64,000 nt of DNA from JAVKFY01 sp040223615 (GCA_040223615.1 JAVKFY010000021.1:1-64000); one strand, 5' to 3'; positions 1-8,724 are shown, counted from the stretch's first letter. Program-made: numbers and translations. The notes: generated by a model not told the origin, from the sequence alone.

Positions 1-1536
1 GTCGCCGAGGCCGAACAGGTCGCCGGCGTCGATCTCGAACGACTGCCAGTTGCCGGCGCCGGTGTAGAGGTCGGGGTTGCCCTGCCAGTTGTTCGTCTGG
101 GTGCCGTAGACCTGGAAGGTCTCGCGTCCCCAGACGTTGTCGCTGTCGAGGTCGATGCCGTGGATCTCGCCTTCGATGGTGCTGCGGAACTCGAAGGCGA
201 GCACGGTGTCGTCGGTGATGGCGTAGTCGTAGGCGAACTTGCGCCAGGTGTTGCCGACGAACTGCACCGTGGTGCCGCCGTCGAGAATGGTCTGGCCGCC
301 GACGGCGTCCTGGCCCGATGAATAGGAGCTGAACCCGGCGGCGTCGAACAGCACCGGCGCCGGCCCGGCCGGCGGCTCGGCAACCGAGACGGTGACGGTG
401 ACGGTGGCGCGATCGACGCCGCCCTGCTGGTCCACCACCCAATAGTCGAAACTGTCGTCGCCGACGAAGCCGGCATCCGGCGTATAGGTCAAGGTGCCGT
501 CGCCATTGTCGGCGACGTCGCCATTGCCGGCCGCGCCGATGGCGGCCAGCGTCAGCGTGCCGCCATCGCCGTCGCTGTCATTGTCCAGCACGGCGAGGTC
601 GACGGCGGCGCCGGCTGCGGTGCTGGCGGTGTCGTCGCCGCCCAGCGGCGCGAGGTTGGCGAGTACATCGGCAAGCTCGGCGTCGACATTACCGCTGGCG
701 GTGGCCTGACCGTCAATCCACAGGCTGACGTCGACGAAGGTGTTGTCCTCTACCACTGCATCGTTGTCGACGCGGTTCTTCACGCCGGTCGCCAGCGGCC
801 GGAAGTTGATCATGGTGTTGCCGACGACGGTCAGTACGCCCGGCTTATCGCCTTCCGAACCGTAGTTGATCATCGTCCGGTTGGAGGTGTCGGCGGCCTG
901 CTCGAACCAGTTGCCGGTAATGGTGGCGTCGCCGGCGTTGGAGATGTCGATGCCGTAGTTCGACTGGCCGTCGCCGTCGATCAGCCGGTTGCCGGTGATC
1001 TCGGTGGTGTCGGCCCGGCTCTTGATGTGCGAACCCTTGTAGGTCGCCTCGAAATATGAGTCGCGCACGATGAAGGTCGAGATGTCGCCGGCATAGATGC
1101 CGTGCGTCTTACCGTCGCCGATGCCGTTGCCGACGAAGCTCGAATTGTGGATCTCGATCCGGCCGTCGCCGGGCGTGCCGGCAAGGATGCCGTTCTCGTT
1201 GTCGTGGAACGATGAGTCGCGCACGACCAGCGTGCCGTTGTGGTATCGAATCCCGGCGCCGTTCCCGTCGGCCACGCTGGCGCCGGAGAATTCCAGGTTC
1301 TCGATCGTCAGGCTGGCATTGGCGATGATGATCGCCTTGCCGTTGCCGATCTGCTCGGTGGCGGTGAAGTGCGCCATGCCGCCAACGCCGATCAGGCTTA
1401 CCTCTTTGCGGATATTGACGAAATCGTTCTCGTAAACGCCCGCGTCGATGTAGATCGTGTCGCCGTCGCTGGCTGCGCTCACCGCCGCGCCGAGCGTTGT
1501 GAAGTCGCGGCTTTCGCCCACCCAAAGATCGGCCAT
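1..1536 (-). CDS. Secreted right-handed beta-helix protein with cadherin-like domain (3' end outside window)
   Basis: At least 512 residues are read from ATG at 1536 to the window edge without a stop, so the C-terminus is missing. Residues about 1-280 are pectate-lyase-like right-handed beta-helix repeats, seen as many 'ITGN', 'VRDSSF' and 'HNSSFVGN' rungs. Residues about 295-375 form a cadherin/VCBS-like module with the pattern DLAVLDNDSDGD, LTYTPDAGFVGDDSFDYWV. A further beta-rich, possibly carbohydrate-binding domain follows. The start MADLWVGESRDFTTL has no Sec signal peptide. Proteins of this build in Alphaproteobacteria usually end in RTX repeats and leave by type I secretion; that C-terminus is inferred, not seen. 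Likely role: extracellular polysaccharide binding or cleavage. Substrate unknown. Confidence 0.8.
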   Translation of the reverse strand, partial: MADLWVGESRDFTTLGAAVSAASDGDTIYIDAGVYENDFVNIRKEVSLIGVGGMAHFTATEQIGNGKAIIIANASLTIENLEFSGASVADGNGAGIRYHNGTLVVRDSSFHDNENGILAGTPGDGRIEIHNSSFVGNGIGDGKTHGIYAGDISTFIVRDSYFEATYKGSHIKSRADTTEITGNRLIDGDGQSNYGIDISNAGDATITGNWFEQAADTSNRTMINYGSEGDKPGVLTVVGNTMINFRPLATGVKNRVDNDAVVEDNTFVDVSLWIDGQATASGNVDAELADVLANLAPLGGDDTASTAAGAAVDLAVLDNDSDGDGGTLTLAAIGAAGNGDVADNGDGTLTYTPDAGFVGDDSFDYWVVDQQGGVDRATVTVTVSVAEPPAGPAPVLFDAAGFSSYSSGQDAVGGQTILDGGTTVQFVGNTWRKFAYDYAITDDTVLAFEFRSTIEGEIHGIDLDSDNVWGRETFQVYGTQTNNWQGNPDLYTGAGNWQSFEIDAGDLFGLGD

Positions 1537-1720
1537 GTACTGATGCTCTCGTCTGCTGTTGCCCTGTGCGCAGCACACATCCCGCCGCTGAACAAAGCAT
1601 TAAGACCGGTGGCGAGCGGGCGCCGAAACCGTGGCCTTTTGGGGACATTCGCTGGACGCCCGCGCCGCACGCGGTTCGGCTCGGGTTGTCGCGAGGCAAT
1701 GCCGCACGAGGAAAGAGGGC

Positions 1721-1837
1721 ATCGACCTGCAACTGAACGGCCGGCGCGCGCTGGTCGCTGGCTCGACCGGCGGTATCGGCCTGGCGATCGCACGCGGTTA
1801 CCTACGACGGTCGACGGATGGCCATTCCGGAAAATGA
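1721..1837 (+). pseudogene. Remnant of an SDR-family oxidoreductase N-terminus
   Basis: From 1721 the plus strand reads LQLNGRRALVAGSTGG followed by IGLAIARG, the N-terminal Rossmann beta-alpha unit (glycine motif GSTGGIG) of a short-chain dehydrogenase. Similarity ends abruptly near 1800 and the frame stops at 1837. The codon where such genes normally start (before GAC CTG CAA) is ATC rather than ATG, although a GAGG-type ribosome site lies just upstream. This is a 5' gene stub of about 25-30 codons; the rest has been lost. The surrounding 1537-1841 interval has no other gene. Confidence 0.6.
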
Positions 1838-1841
1838 CGGC

Positions 1842-2027
1842 CTATTCCGCCGCTTGCGGCACGTGCAACGAGTCAGTCGCCATCAGGTCTTCCAGGGAAT
1901 AGGCGCAGAAGGCCGTCTTGCCGGGCAGCTTCGCCTTGCGATAGATCGCTTGCGCCTGCGGCCGCGTGGTCGCCTCGGCGGTCCCGCGCAGGCTGGCTAT
2001 TTCGTTGTGGCGCAAGCCCTTCTTCAT
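1842..2027 (-). CDS. Small hypothetical protein, 61 aa
   Basis: Begins MKKGLRHNEIASLRGTAEAT and ends SLHVPQAAE. A clear ribosome site, AGGAGA, lies 10 bases before ATG at 2027, which supports translation. The protein is basic in its first half, has one cysteine, and shows no signal peptide or membrane segment. I do not recognise the family. It is a single gene between the SDR remnant and the 3' end of livG on the same strand, 73 bases beyond the livG stop, so it could be read through from the transporter operon. Confidence 0.5.
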   Translation of the reverse strand: MKKGLRHNEIASLRGTAEATTRPQAQAIYRKAKLPGKTAFCAYSLEDLMATDSLHVPQAAE

Positions 2028-2100
2028 CGGCCGTCTCCTACCGTCGTCGGACCTAGCGAAACCGCGACGTAGACGCAATCCTACGGATGTCAGACGGCGC

Positions 2101-2877
2101 TCAGGCGTCGATGGATTCGCCCAGGTAGACCTTGCGGACGTCCTCGTTGGCGCGCACCGCCTCCGGCGTGCCGGCGGCCAGGATGCGGCCCTGATGCAGC
2201 ACCGATATCTGCGTCGCGACGGCAAAAACCACGGCCATGTCGTGCTCGGTGAACACCACGGTCAGCCCGATCTCGTGTGCCACCCGGTGCACCAGGCCGA
2301 TGGAATCCAGCCGCTCCTGCGCCGCCATGCCGGCCGTCGGTTCGTCCAGCAGCAGCAGCTTCGGCTCCGACGCCAGGGCGATGGCCAGTTCCAGGCGCTT
2401 CTGGTCGCCATGGCTCAAGGTGCCGGCCGCGCGCTCGGCGGCGTCGGCCGGCAATTCCACCATGGCGAGTAGTTCTTTCGCGCGCTCGACCCCGAACTTC
2501 CGCGCCACGCCGAACAGGTCCCAGCTTTTGCGCATGTGCGCCAGCAGCGCCATCTGCACGTTCTCCTGTGCCGACAGCGCGGAAAAAACGGCGGTGATCT
2601 GGAAGGTGCGGCTGACGCCGGCGCGGGCCAGCGCGTGCGGCGAGCGGCCGGTGATGTCGCGGCCGTCCAGGCGCACCGAGCCGGCGTCGGCCTTGTACAG
2701 TCCGGTCAGCGTGTTGAAGAAGGTCGATTTGCCGGCGCCGTTGGGGCCGATGATGGCGCGGAACTCGCCTTTCGCGACCTCCAGGTCGACGTCGGCCAGT
2801 GCTGCCAGGCCGCCGAAATTCTTCGACAGCCCGCTGACCTGCAGCAGCGGTGGGGAACGGGAATCAGGCTCTGGCAC
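2101..2877 (-). CDS. livG: Branched-chain amino acid-type ABC transporter ATP-binding protein LivG
   Basis: 258 residues from a GTG start at 2877. It is a cytoplasmic ATPase subunit of a HAAT-family importer. Visible motifs are Walker A GPNGAGKST, a signature region LSHGDQKRLELA (LSHGDQ in place of canonical LSGGQ, as is common in LivG) and Walker B LLLLDEPTAGM, ending in the LivG-type tail with AGTPEAVRANEDVRKVYLGE. The start overlaps the livM stop by 14 bases, so translation is probably coupled. The substrate may be an amino acid, amide, urea or aromatic acid; the sequence does not decide. Confidence 0.92.
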   Translation of the reverse strand: MPEPDSRSPPLLQVSGLSKNFGGLAALADVDLEVAKGEFRAIIGPNGAGKSTFFNTLTGLYKADAGSVRLDGRDITGRSPHALARAGVSRTFQITAVFSALSAQENVQMALLAHMRKSWDLFGVARKFGVERAKELLAMVELPADAAERAAGTLSHGDQKRLELAIALASEPKLLLLDEPTAGMAAQERLDSIGLVHRVAHEIGLTVVFTEHDMAVVFAVATQISVLHQGRILAAGTPEAVRANEDVRKVYLGESIDA

Positions 2878-3784
2878 GCGCCGACCTCCAGCCCAGCAGT
2901 CCTTCGGGCAGCAACAGCACCAGCGCCACGATGATCGCCCCCATGAACAGCGGCCAGTAAGTGGTGTAGCCGGAGATGATCGTCTCCAGCGCGACGTAGA
3001 CGATGGCGCCCAGGATCGGCCCGGTGAACTTGCGCAAGCCGCCCAGCACCGCCATCAGGATCGGCACCGCGCTGGCGGTCCAGTACAGCCAGTCCGGGAA
3101 CACCGCACGCGTCGACAGCGCGAACAGCGCGCCGGCGACGGCGGAAAAGGCGCCGACGATGACGAAGGTCGCCCACTGGTGCTTGCGCACGTCGATGCCG
3201 AGATACTGCACCCGCAGGCGATGCTCGCGGGTCGCGCGCAAGGTCTGGCCGAATGGCGAGATGGTGATCCGGTACAGCGCGAACAGGCAGGCGCTCACCA
3301 CGACCAGCGCGAAGACGTAGTAATATCCCGGCTGGGCCAGCAGGCCGGGCCGGTCGATGCCGGTGATGCCGTCGTCGCCATTGGTCAGGTCGCGGGCCTT
3401 CAGCGCGATGGTGTAGAACAGCATCTGGAAGGCGAAGGTCAGCATCGCGAAGTAGATGCCCGACAGCCTTACCGACAGATAACCGACCGCCGCGGCCGCC
3501 ACCGCGCCGGCCACCGGCGCCGCCAGCATCGCCAGCCAGAACGGCCAGCCGAACTTGGTCAGCAGGATCGCGCAGGCATAGGCGCCGATCCCGAAATAGG
3601 CCGGCTGGCCGAAAGACAGCATGCCGCCATAGCCGAGCAGTAGGTTGAAGCTGGTGGCGTAGAGCGCGAAAGCCAGCATCTCCACCGCGATGAAGATCCA
3701 GAATTCCGACGCGACGAACGGCACCGCCAGCGCCGCCACGCCGATGATGATCCAGAGCGCGCGCTGTGTCTGCTGTTCGCTCAT
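2864..3784 (-). CDS. livM: Branched-chain amino acid-type ABC permease LivM
   Basis: 306 residues from ATG at 3784 (MSEQQTQRALW). It is an inner-membrane permease with eight or more hydrophobic helices and the family motifs NLLLGYGGMLSFGQPAYFGIGAY near residues 45-70 and LRATREHRLRVQYLGID in the cytoplasmic loop that contacts the ATPase. The ATG overlaps the livH stop as ATGA. An in-frame upstream extension to 4177 runs antisense-like through livH and is not credible. It pairs with LivH to form the translocation channel. Confidence 0.92.
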   Translation of the reverse strand: MSEQQTQRALWIIIGVAALAVPFVASEFWIFIAVEMLAFALYATSFNLLLGYGGMLSFGQPAYFGIGAYACAILLTKFGWPFWLAMLAAPVAGAVAAAAVGYLSVRLSGIYFAMLTFAFQMLFYTIALKARDLTNGDDGITGIDRPGLLAQPGYYYVFALVVVSACLFALYRITISPFGQTLRATREHRLRVQYLGIDVRKHQWATFVIVGAFSAVAGALFALSTRAVFPDWLYWTASAVPILMAVLGGLRKFTGPILGAIVYVALETIISGYTTYWPLFMGAIIVALVLLLPEGLLGWRSARARA

Positions 3785-4704
3785 TCCGGATGCCCGAACA
3801 GACCCCAGGGGCGCAGCACCAGCACCAGCGCCATCAGCGCGAAGGTGAGCACCACGGCCAGGGTCGGGAAGGCGAGCACGCCGAAGGCGTTGACCAGTCC
3901 GACCAGCAGCGAGGCGACGAACGCGCCCGGCACGCTGCCCATGCCGGCAATCACCACGACGATGAAGGCATCGATGATCACCTGCACGTGCAGGCCCGGT
4001 CCGATGGCGATGATCGGTGCGGCCAGCACGCCGCCAAAGCCGGCCAACGCGGTGCCCAGCGCGAACACGCCGGTGTAGAGCCGCTTGGTGTCGACGCCCA
4101 GCGCGCTCAGCATGTCGCGGTCGATGGTGGCCGCGCGGGTCCAGATGCCGAACCGGGTCCGGTGCAGCAGCAGCCACAACCCAACTGCCACGCCGATGCC
4201 GGCGACGATCAGGAACAGCCGATAGGTCGGGAAGGTCACGCCGACGATCTTGGTCGCGCCGGTCAGCATCGATGGCGCCGACATCGTGTGATCCTCGTTG
4301 CCGAACACGATCAGCACTGCGTCGCCCAGCAGCAGCACCAGCCCGAAGGTCAGCAGCAACTGGTACTCATGCGCCGCCTTGTAGATCGGCCGCAGCAGCG
4401 TGATCTCCAGTCCGGCGCCGATCGCCGCCAGCACCGCGGTGCCGAACAGCAGGCCGACGATAAAGCCGATCAAGCCTCCGATCGCCAGCCCGGCGACGGA
4501 GAAGGCGGCATAGGCGCCGAACATGAACATCGTGCCGTGCGCGAAGTTCAGGATCCGCGTGACACCGAAGATCAGCGTCAGCCCGGCCGAGATCAAGAAC
4601 AGCAGCATCCCGTTGGCGACGCCGGAAAGCGCCTGCCGGATGACCACTGTTGGGTTGCTGATCCAGCCGAAATGCTGGCTGAGAAGGTCGGCGATCGTGT
4701 CCAT
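3781..4704 (-). CDS. livH: Branched-chain amino acid-type ABC permease LivH
   Basis: 307 residues from ATG at 4704 (MDTIADLL). A TTG at 4713 would add MSA, and neither start has a strong ribosome site. It is a multi-spanning inner-membrane protein with LivH signatures: GLTLIFGVTRILNFAHGTMF near the N-terminus, TFGLVLLLGDAV, and IDAFIVVVIAGMGSVPGAF before the last helices. It is first gene of livH-livM-livG and divergent from the binding protein gene. The 5' leader contains a perfect 8-bp inverted repeat (4717-4741). Confidence 0.92.
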   Translation of the reverse strand: MDTIADLLSQHFGWISNPTVVIRQALSGVANGMLLFLISAGLTLIFGVTRILNFAHGTMFMFGAYAAFSVAGLAIGGLIGFIVGLLFGTAVLAAIGAGLEITLLRPIYKAAHEYQLLLTFGLVLLLGDAVLIVFGNEDHTMSAPSMLTGATKIVGVTFPTYRLFLIVAGIGVAVGLWLLLHRTRFGIWTRAATIDRDMLSALGVDTKRLYTGVFALGTALAGFGGVLAAPIIAIGPGLHVQVIIDAFIVVVIAGMGSVPGAFVASLLVGLVNAFGVLAFPTLAVVLTFALMALVLVLRPWGLFGHPE

Positions 4705-4716
4705 TGCCGACAACTA

Positions 4717-4741
4717 TGGACGCCAGAGCGGGGGGCGTCCA
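4717..4741. promoter_or_regulatory. Inverted repeat in the livH / binding-protein divergent region
   Basis: TGGACGCC (4717-4724) and GGCGTCCA (4734-4741) are perfect 8-bp arms around a 9-base spacer, 12 bases before the livH ATG. It could be an operator shared by the two divergent transporter units or an RNA hairpin in the livH leader. No regulator in the window can be assigned to it. Confidence 0.4.
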
Positions 4742-4821
4742 GGCGGTCGGTATTGACGCTGCGGCATCGCAGTCCCGACAATGCACCGCCAAGGGGTAGT
4801 CGCCAATCGGAGGGATAGGGA

Positions 4822-6048
4822 ATGAAATCGAGTGTACGCGCATGGGTCGGCTCGATGACCCTCGCGGCAGGGCTGGTCGCGGCGAGCGCCGCCTGGGCTC
4901 AGGACAAGGCGCCGATCAAGATCGGCCTGATCGACATTTACAGCGGCGGCTTGGCGTTCATCGCCGAGATGATCAAGGGCGGCTTCCAGGTCGCGCTCGA
5001 TGACGCCAACGCGGCCGGCGGCATGGACGGCCGCATGTTCGAGCTGGAAACCGCCGACATGGGCTTCAAGGTCGAGAAGGCGGTCACCGAGGCGCGCCGC
5101 ATGATTCTGGAGCAGGACATCAAGCTGCTCTCCGTTGGCATCCACTCCGGTGCCGCGGTCGCGGTCAGCGCCATCGCCAAGGAGCAGGGCGCGCTGATGA
5201 TTGGCGGTTTCGCCGTGACCAAGCGGCTGACCGGCGAGTCCGGCCATGACCTGGTCGGGCGCGCCAACCTGTCGACCGTCGAACTCGGCGCGATCATGGC
5301 CGAGTACCTGCGCGACAAGCCGGAGATCAAGCGCGTCTCGACCATCGCGCCGGACTACGAGTACGGCCAGCACTTCGTCGCCGACTTCATCGTCGGCCTG
5401 AAGAAGATCCGGCCGGACATCGAGGTGGTGCGTCAGGAGTGGCCCAAGCTCGGCGCCGCCGACTTCGCCTCGCACGTCACCGCGTTGCAGGCCCAGCCGA
5501 TCGACATGGTCGTGGCCGGCGTGTTCGGCGGCGACCTGATCAACTTCGTCAAGGCGGCCTCGGACTTCGGCTTGTTCGAGGATGCCGCGCTGTTCGTGCA
5601 CGGCTCCGACATCGGCAAGATGGCCTCGATGAAGGACATCCTGCCGAAGAACACCCACACCACCCTCTGGTACCCGTTCTATTCCATCGACACGCCGGAA
5701 TCGAATTCGTTCAAGGCGGCGGTCGAGAAGTTGGTCGGCACCTACCCCAGCGGGTCCGCGCCGGTCGGCTACATCGCCGGCCGGATGATTGTCGAGGCGG
5801 TCAAGAAGGCCGGCACCGACGACCCCGCCGCCGTCGCCAAGGCGCTGAAAGGGCTGACATTCCCGACCCCGGTGGGGCCGGCGGAGGTGCGCGGCTGCGA
5901 CCACATGGCGATGTACAACTTCTACGTTGGCAAGGTGGCGTGGGGCGACGAGCTGCCCGGCGGCATCGGTGTACCGGACGCGAAGGCGGTCAACTTCAAG
6001 ACTGTGGCGCGCCCGTGCGAGGAGATCGCCAAGCTGCGCGGCAACTAG
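4822..6048 (+). CDS. ABC transporter periplasmic substrate-binding protein (LivK type)
   Basis: 408 residues, start chosen by the ribosome site GGAGG 11 bases upstream. A Sec signal peptide is visible (MKSSVRAWVGSMTLAAGL, cleavage after AWAQ). The mature protein has the type I periplasmic-binding fold: KIGLIDIYSGG at the start, an ATPDYEYGQ-like hinge (TIAPDYEYGQHF) near residue 175 and an LPKNTHTTLWYPF segment. It captures substrate for LivHM/LivGF. This subgroup often binds aromatic acids, amides or urea as well as amino acids, so ligand identity stays open. livF follows three bases after the stop. Confidence 0.9.
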   Translation: MKSSVRAWVGSMTLAAGLVAASAAWAQDKAPIKIGLIDIYSGGLAFIAEMIKGGFQVALDDANAAGGMDGRMFELETADMGFKVEKAVTEARRMILEQDIKLLSVGIHSGAAVAVSAIAKEQGALMIGGFAVTKRLTGESGHDLVGRANLSTVELGAIMAEYLRDKPEIKRVSTIAPDYEYGQHFVADFIVGLKKIRPDIEVVRQEWPKLGAADFASHVTALQAQPIDMVVAGVFGGDLINFVKAASDFGLFEDAALFVHGSDIGKMASMKDILPKNTHTTLWYPFYSIDTPESNSFKAAVEKLVGTYPSGSAPVGYIAGRMIVEAVKKAGTDDPAAVAKALKGLTFPTPVGPAEVRGCDHMAMYNFYVGKVAWGDELPGGIGVPDAKAVNFKTVARPCEEIAKLRGN

Positions 6049-6051
6049 TCG

Positions 6052-6753
6052 GTGCTCAGCGTCAAGGGCCTGGAGGCGGCCTACGGCCTCAGCCAGGTTC
6101 TGTTCGGCATCTCCCTGGAGATCGGCCAGGGCGAGGTCGTCGCATTGCTCGGGCGCAACGGCGCGGGCAAGACGACGACCTTGTCCAGCCTGATCGGGCT
6201 GGTCCCGCCGAAGGCTGGTTCGATCCGCTTCCACGACCAGGAGATCGCCGGCGCCGAGCCGTTCCGGATCAACCGCCTGGGTATGGGCCTGGTGCCCGAG
6301 AACGGACGATTGTTCGGCACGCTCACGGTGGCGGAAAACCTGGAGACCGCGCGCCGGCCGGCGCCGGACGGGTCGGTGCGTTTCGGCGTCGACGAGGTCG
6401 TCGCGCTGTTCCCGGACATGGCCGAGTTCATGAGCAGGCGCGCCGGCCTGCTGTCCGGCGGCCAGCAGCGCATGGTGGCGATCGGCCGCACGCTGATGGG
6501 CAATCCCGACCTGCTGTTGCTCGACGAACCGTCGGAGGGGTTGGCACCGCTGGTCGTCGAGGCCTTGCTGGAGCGGCTGAAGCGGCTCCGCGAGACCGGC
6601 GTGACGGTGCTGCTGTCGGAACAGAATTTGCGCTTCGCCAACGAGCTGGCCGACCGCGCCTACATCATCGAGCAGGGTGCGATCCGCTACGAAGGGACCG
6701 TCGCCGACCTCGCGCGACAGCCCGAGGTGCGCGAGAAATACCTGATGGTGTAG
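6052..6753 (+). CDS. livF: Branched-chain amino acid-type ABC transporter ATP-binding protein LivF
   Basis: 233 residues from GTG at 6052, three bases after the binding-protein stop, so the two are cotranscribed. Walker A GRNGAGKTT, signature LLSGGQQRMVAIGR and Walker B DLLLLDEPSEGLAP are all intact, and the LivF hallmark LVPENGRLFGTLTVAENL precedes the signature. It is the second ATPase of the importer whose other ATPase and permeases are encoded divergently, so the five genes form one complete transporter split over two transcription units. Confidence 0.92.
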   Translation: MLSVKGLEAAYGLSQVLFGISLEIGQGEVVALLGRNGAGKTTTLSSLIGLVPPKAGSIRFHDQEIAGAEPFRINRLGMGLVPENGRLFGTLTVAENLETARRPAPDGSVRFGVDEVVALFPDMAEFMSRRAGLLSGGQQRMVAIGRTLMGNPDLLLLDEPSEGLAPLVVEALLERLKRLRETGVTVLLSEQNLRFANELADRAYIIEQGAIRYEGTVADLARQPEVREKYLMV

Positions 6754-6778
6754 GCCGGCCGGGCGGTCCGATGGCCGC

Positions 6779-7222
6779 TCAGGGGCGGATGCGCTCGACG
6801 ACGATCCGGTCCGGCGCGACCTCCCGGCCGTCTTCCAGGCGGCAGTACCGCACGCCGACCGCCTTGCCGCTGTCGCTCTCGGTGATCTCGACCCGCGTGC
6901 CCTCGACATTGCCGCGCCAGGCTTGCCCCCATTCGGCCAGCGCCAGAACGGTCGGCCACAATGCCTCGCACTTCGGCGTCGGCCGGTAGGCGAAGCGTTT
7001 CGTGCCGGGCAGCGGATCCCGCGTCACAAGCCCCTGGCTCGCCAGCTGCTTCAGGCGGCGCGCCAGCAGATTGCGCGAGAGGCCGAGCTTCTTCTGCAGC
7101 GCCTCGAAGCGATGAACGCCCGACAGCAGGTCGCGGATCAGCAGCAAGGTCCATTGGTCGCCGACGACGGACAGCGCGTAGGCGATCGGACAGTCCTGGC
7201 GGCGGTAGCTGCGGGTCGTCAT
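6779..7222 (-). CDS. HxlR-family winged-helix transcriptional regulator
   Basis: 147 residues. The HxlR core is clear: CPIAYALSVVGDQWTLLLIR (residues 11-30) followed by the recognition helix region FEALQKKLGLSRNLLARRLKQL. Cys11 stands where redox- or aldehyde-sensing HxlR proteins (HypR, QorR type) carry their sensor cysteine. It is divergent from a MATE exporter gene, with two similar palindromes in the 96-base gap. It probably represses itself and the exporter. The inducer is unknown. Confidence 0.85.
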   Translation of the reverse strand: MTTRSYRRQDCPIAYALSVVGDQWTLLLIRDLLSGVHRFEALQKKLGLSRNLLARRLKQLASQGLVTRDPLPGTKRFAYRPTPKCEALWPTVLALAEWGQAWRGNVEGTRVEITESDSGKAVGVRYCRLEDGREVAPDRIVVERIRP

Positions 7223-7240
7223 GCCGCAGAGATAGCATAA

Positions 7241-7282
7241 GTTGACTTAGTGAACGAATGCCGACAGGTTCATTTAGTGAAC
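7241..7282. promoter_or_regulatory. Two operator-like palindromes between hxlR-type gene and MATE gene
   Basis: GTTCATTTAGTGAAC (7268-7282) has perfect arms GTTCA/TGAAC around TTTAG. GTTGACTTAGTGAAC (7241-7255) is the same 15-mer with two changes. Their centres lie 27 bp apart. Both are AT-rich against a GC-rich background and sit between divergent start codons, as expected for dimeric HxlR binding sites. Confidence 0.65.
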
Positions 7283-7318
7283 TGATGGCGTGCCCGCCAT
7301 CCAGCCGGACACCGCCTC

Positions 7319-8713
7319 GTGAACCACCAGCACGGCCTGCTGACCGCGCCGATCGGGCCGACCATGGCGCGGATGGCGGCACCGAACGTCATCGCCATGT
7401 TCGTGACCATGGCCACGTCGATGGCGGAAGCCTGGTATGTCGGGCAGCTGGGTACGGTCGCGCTCGCCGGTCTGGCGCTGGGCTTTCCCATGTTCATGTT
7501 GTCGATGATGCTGTCGGCCGGCTCGATCGGCGGCGCCATGGCTGGCCTGGTGGCGCGCTATCTGGGGGCAGGCGACCGTGCCGGGGCGGAGGCCATCGCA
7601 TTGCATTCGGCGGTGCTGGCGCTGTTCTTCGCCATCCTGTTCGGCGCCATATTCCTGACCGGCGGCGAGGCCATCTTCAGTCTCCTGGGTGGCCGCGACG
7701 AGGTGCTCGCGGCCGCGCTGGCCTACTCCGACCTGCTGTTCGCGGGCATCTTCTCCATGTGGCTGTGCAACGCCATGGGCAGCGTCCTGCGCGGTGCCGG
7801 CCAGATGAAGGTCGCCGCTTTCTGGATGGTCGTGGCCTCGGCGATCCAGATCGCCGCCGGCGCGGTGCTGGTGCTGGGAATCGGCCCGGCGCCGCGGATG
7901 GGGATCGGCGGCGCGGCCGTCGCCGCGGTGCTGGGCTTCGGCGTCGCCGCGCTGGGCCAGGTGGTCTTTCTGATGGGCGGCCGCGCCGGTTTCCGGCTGC
8001 GCTTCACCGGCATATCGCTGCAATGGCGCTACTTCGCCGACATCCTGCGGATCGGTCTGGTGGCATCGATCGCCTCCTTCACGATGATCGGCACCACCAT
8101 CGTCATCACCGGCTTCGCCGCGCGCGTCAGCACCGAGGCACTTGCCGGTTACGGCATCGGCTCGCGCCTGGAACTGCTGCTGATCCCGCTGGTGTTCGGC
8201 ATCGGCGCGGCGTGCATCACCATGATCGGCGTCCACTTCGGCGCCGGCGAGATCGATCGCGGCCATCGCATCGGCTGGACCGGCGGGCTCGCCGCCGGCG
8301 CCATCACCGGCGCGGTTGGCCTGGTCGTCGCCATTTTCCCCGGCCTGTGGGCCGACCTGTTCAGCGACAACCAGGCCGTGCGTGAAGCTTGCCGGGTCTA
8401 CTTGCGCATCGTCGGGCCGAGCTATGCCTTCTTCGGTCTGGGCCTCTGCCTCTACTTCGCCTCGCAGGGCGCCGGCCGGATATTCTGGCCGGCGATGGGC
8501 AATCTCGCCCGTTTCGTCGTCGTGCTTGGCGGCTGTCTGACCGCCTATGCGCTTGGCGAGGACAGTGCCGAGGTCTTGTTCACGCTGGTCGCCGTCGGCA
8601 TGGTGGTCTACGGCGTGTTCATCGCCGGCTCGGTCAAGCTCGGCGCCTGGCGGACCGGGCTCGCACTGGCTCGATCGGGCAGGCCACCGGGCAGCACGGC
8701 GCCGGCACGGTAG
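7319..8713 (+). CDS. MATE-family multidrug/Na+ or H+ antiporter
   Basis: 464 residues from GTG at 7319 (reads MNHQHGLLTAPIGPTMARMA). It is an inner-membrane protein with about 12 hydrophobic helices in two homologous halves. Family features include the N-terminal MAEAWYVGQLGTVALAGLAL stretch and the GSVLRGAGQMK motif in the first half. It exports cationic drugs or metabolites using an ion gradient. Divergent from the HxlR regulator, which probably controls it. The last codons, rich in Ala, Arg and Pro, are poorly conserved in type. The luciferase-like gene starts 11 bases downstream, so the two may share a transcript. Confidence 0.9.
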   Translation: MNHQHGLLTAPIGPTMARMAAPNVIAMFVTMATSMAEAWYVGQLGTVALAGLALGFPMFMLSMMLSAGSIGGAMAGLVARYLGAGDRAGAEAIALHSAVLALFFAILFGAIFLTGGEAIFSLLGGRDEVLAAALAYSDLLFAGIFSMWLCNAMGSVLRGAGQMKVAAFWMVVASAIQIAAGAVLVLGIGPAPRMGIGGAAVAAVLGFGVAALGQVVFLMGGRAGFRLRFTGISLQWRYFADILRIGLVASIASFTMIGTTIVITGFAARVSTEALAGYGIGSRLELLLIPLVFGIGAACITMIGVHFGAGEIDRGHRIGWTGGLAAGAITGAVGLVVAIFPGLWADLFSDNQAVREACRVYLRIVGPSYAFFGLGLCLYFASQGAGRIFWPAMGNLARFVVVLGGCLTAYALGEDSAEVLFTLVAVGMVVYGVFIAGSVKLGAWRTGLALARSGRPPGSTAPAR

Positions 8714-8724
8714 GGGGAACGACG

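Noticed and set aside
4714..6909. 731-residue minus-strand frame opposite the LivK/LivF genes
   Set aside because: Composition (Gln, Arg, His, Asp rich) is that of an antisense GC-rich shadow; real genes occupy the plus strand.
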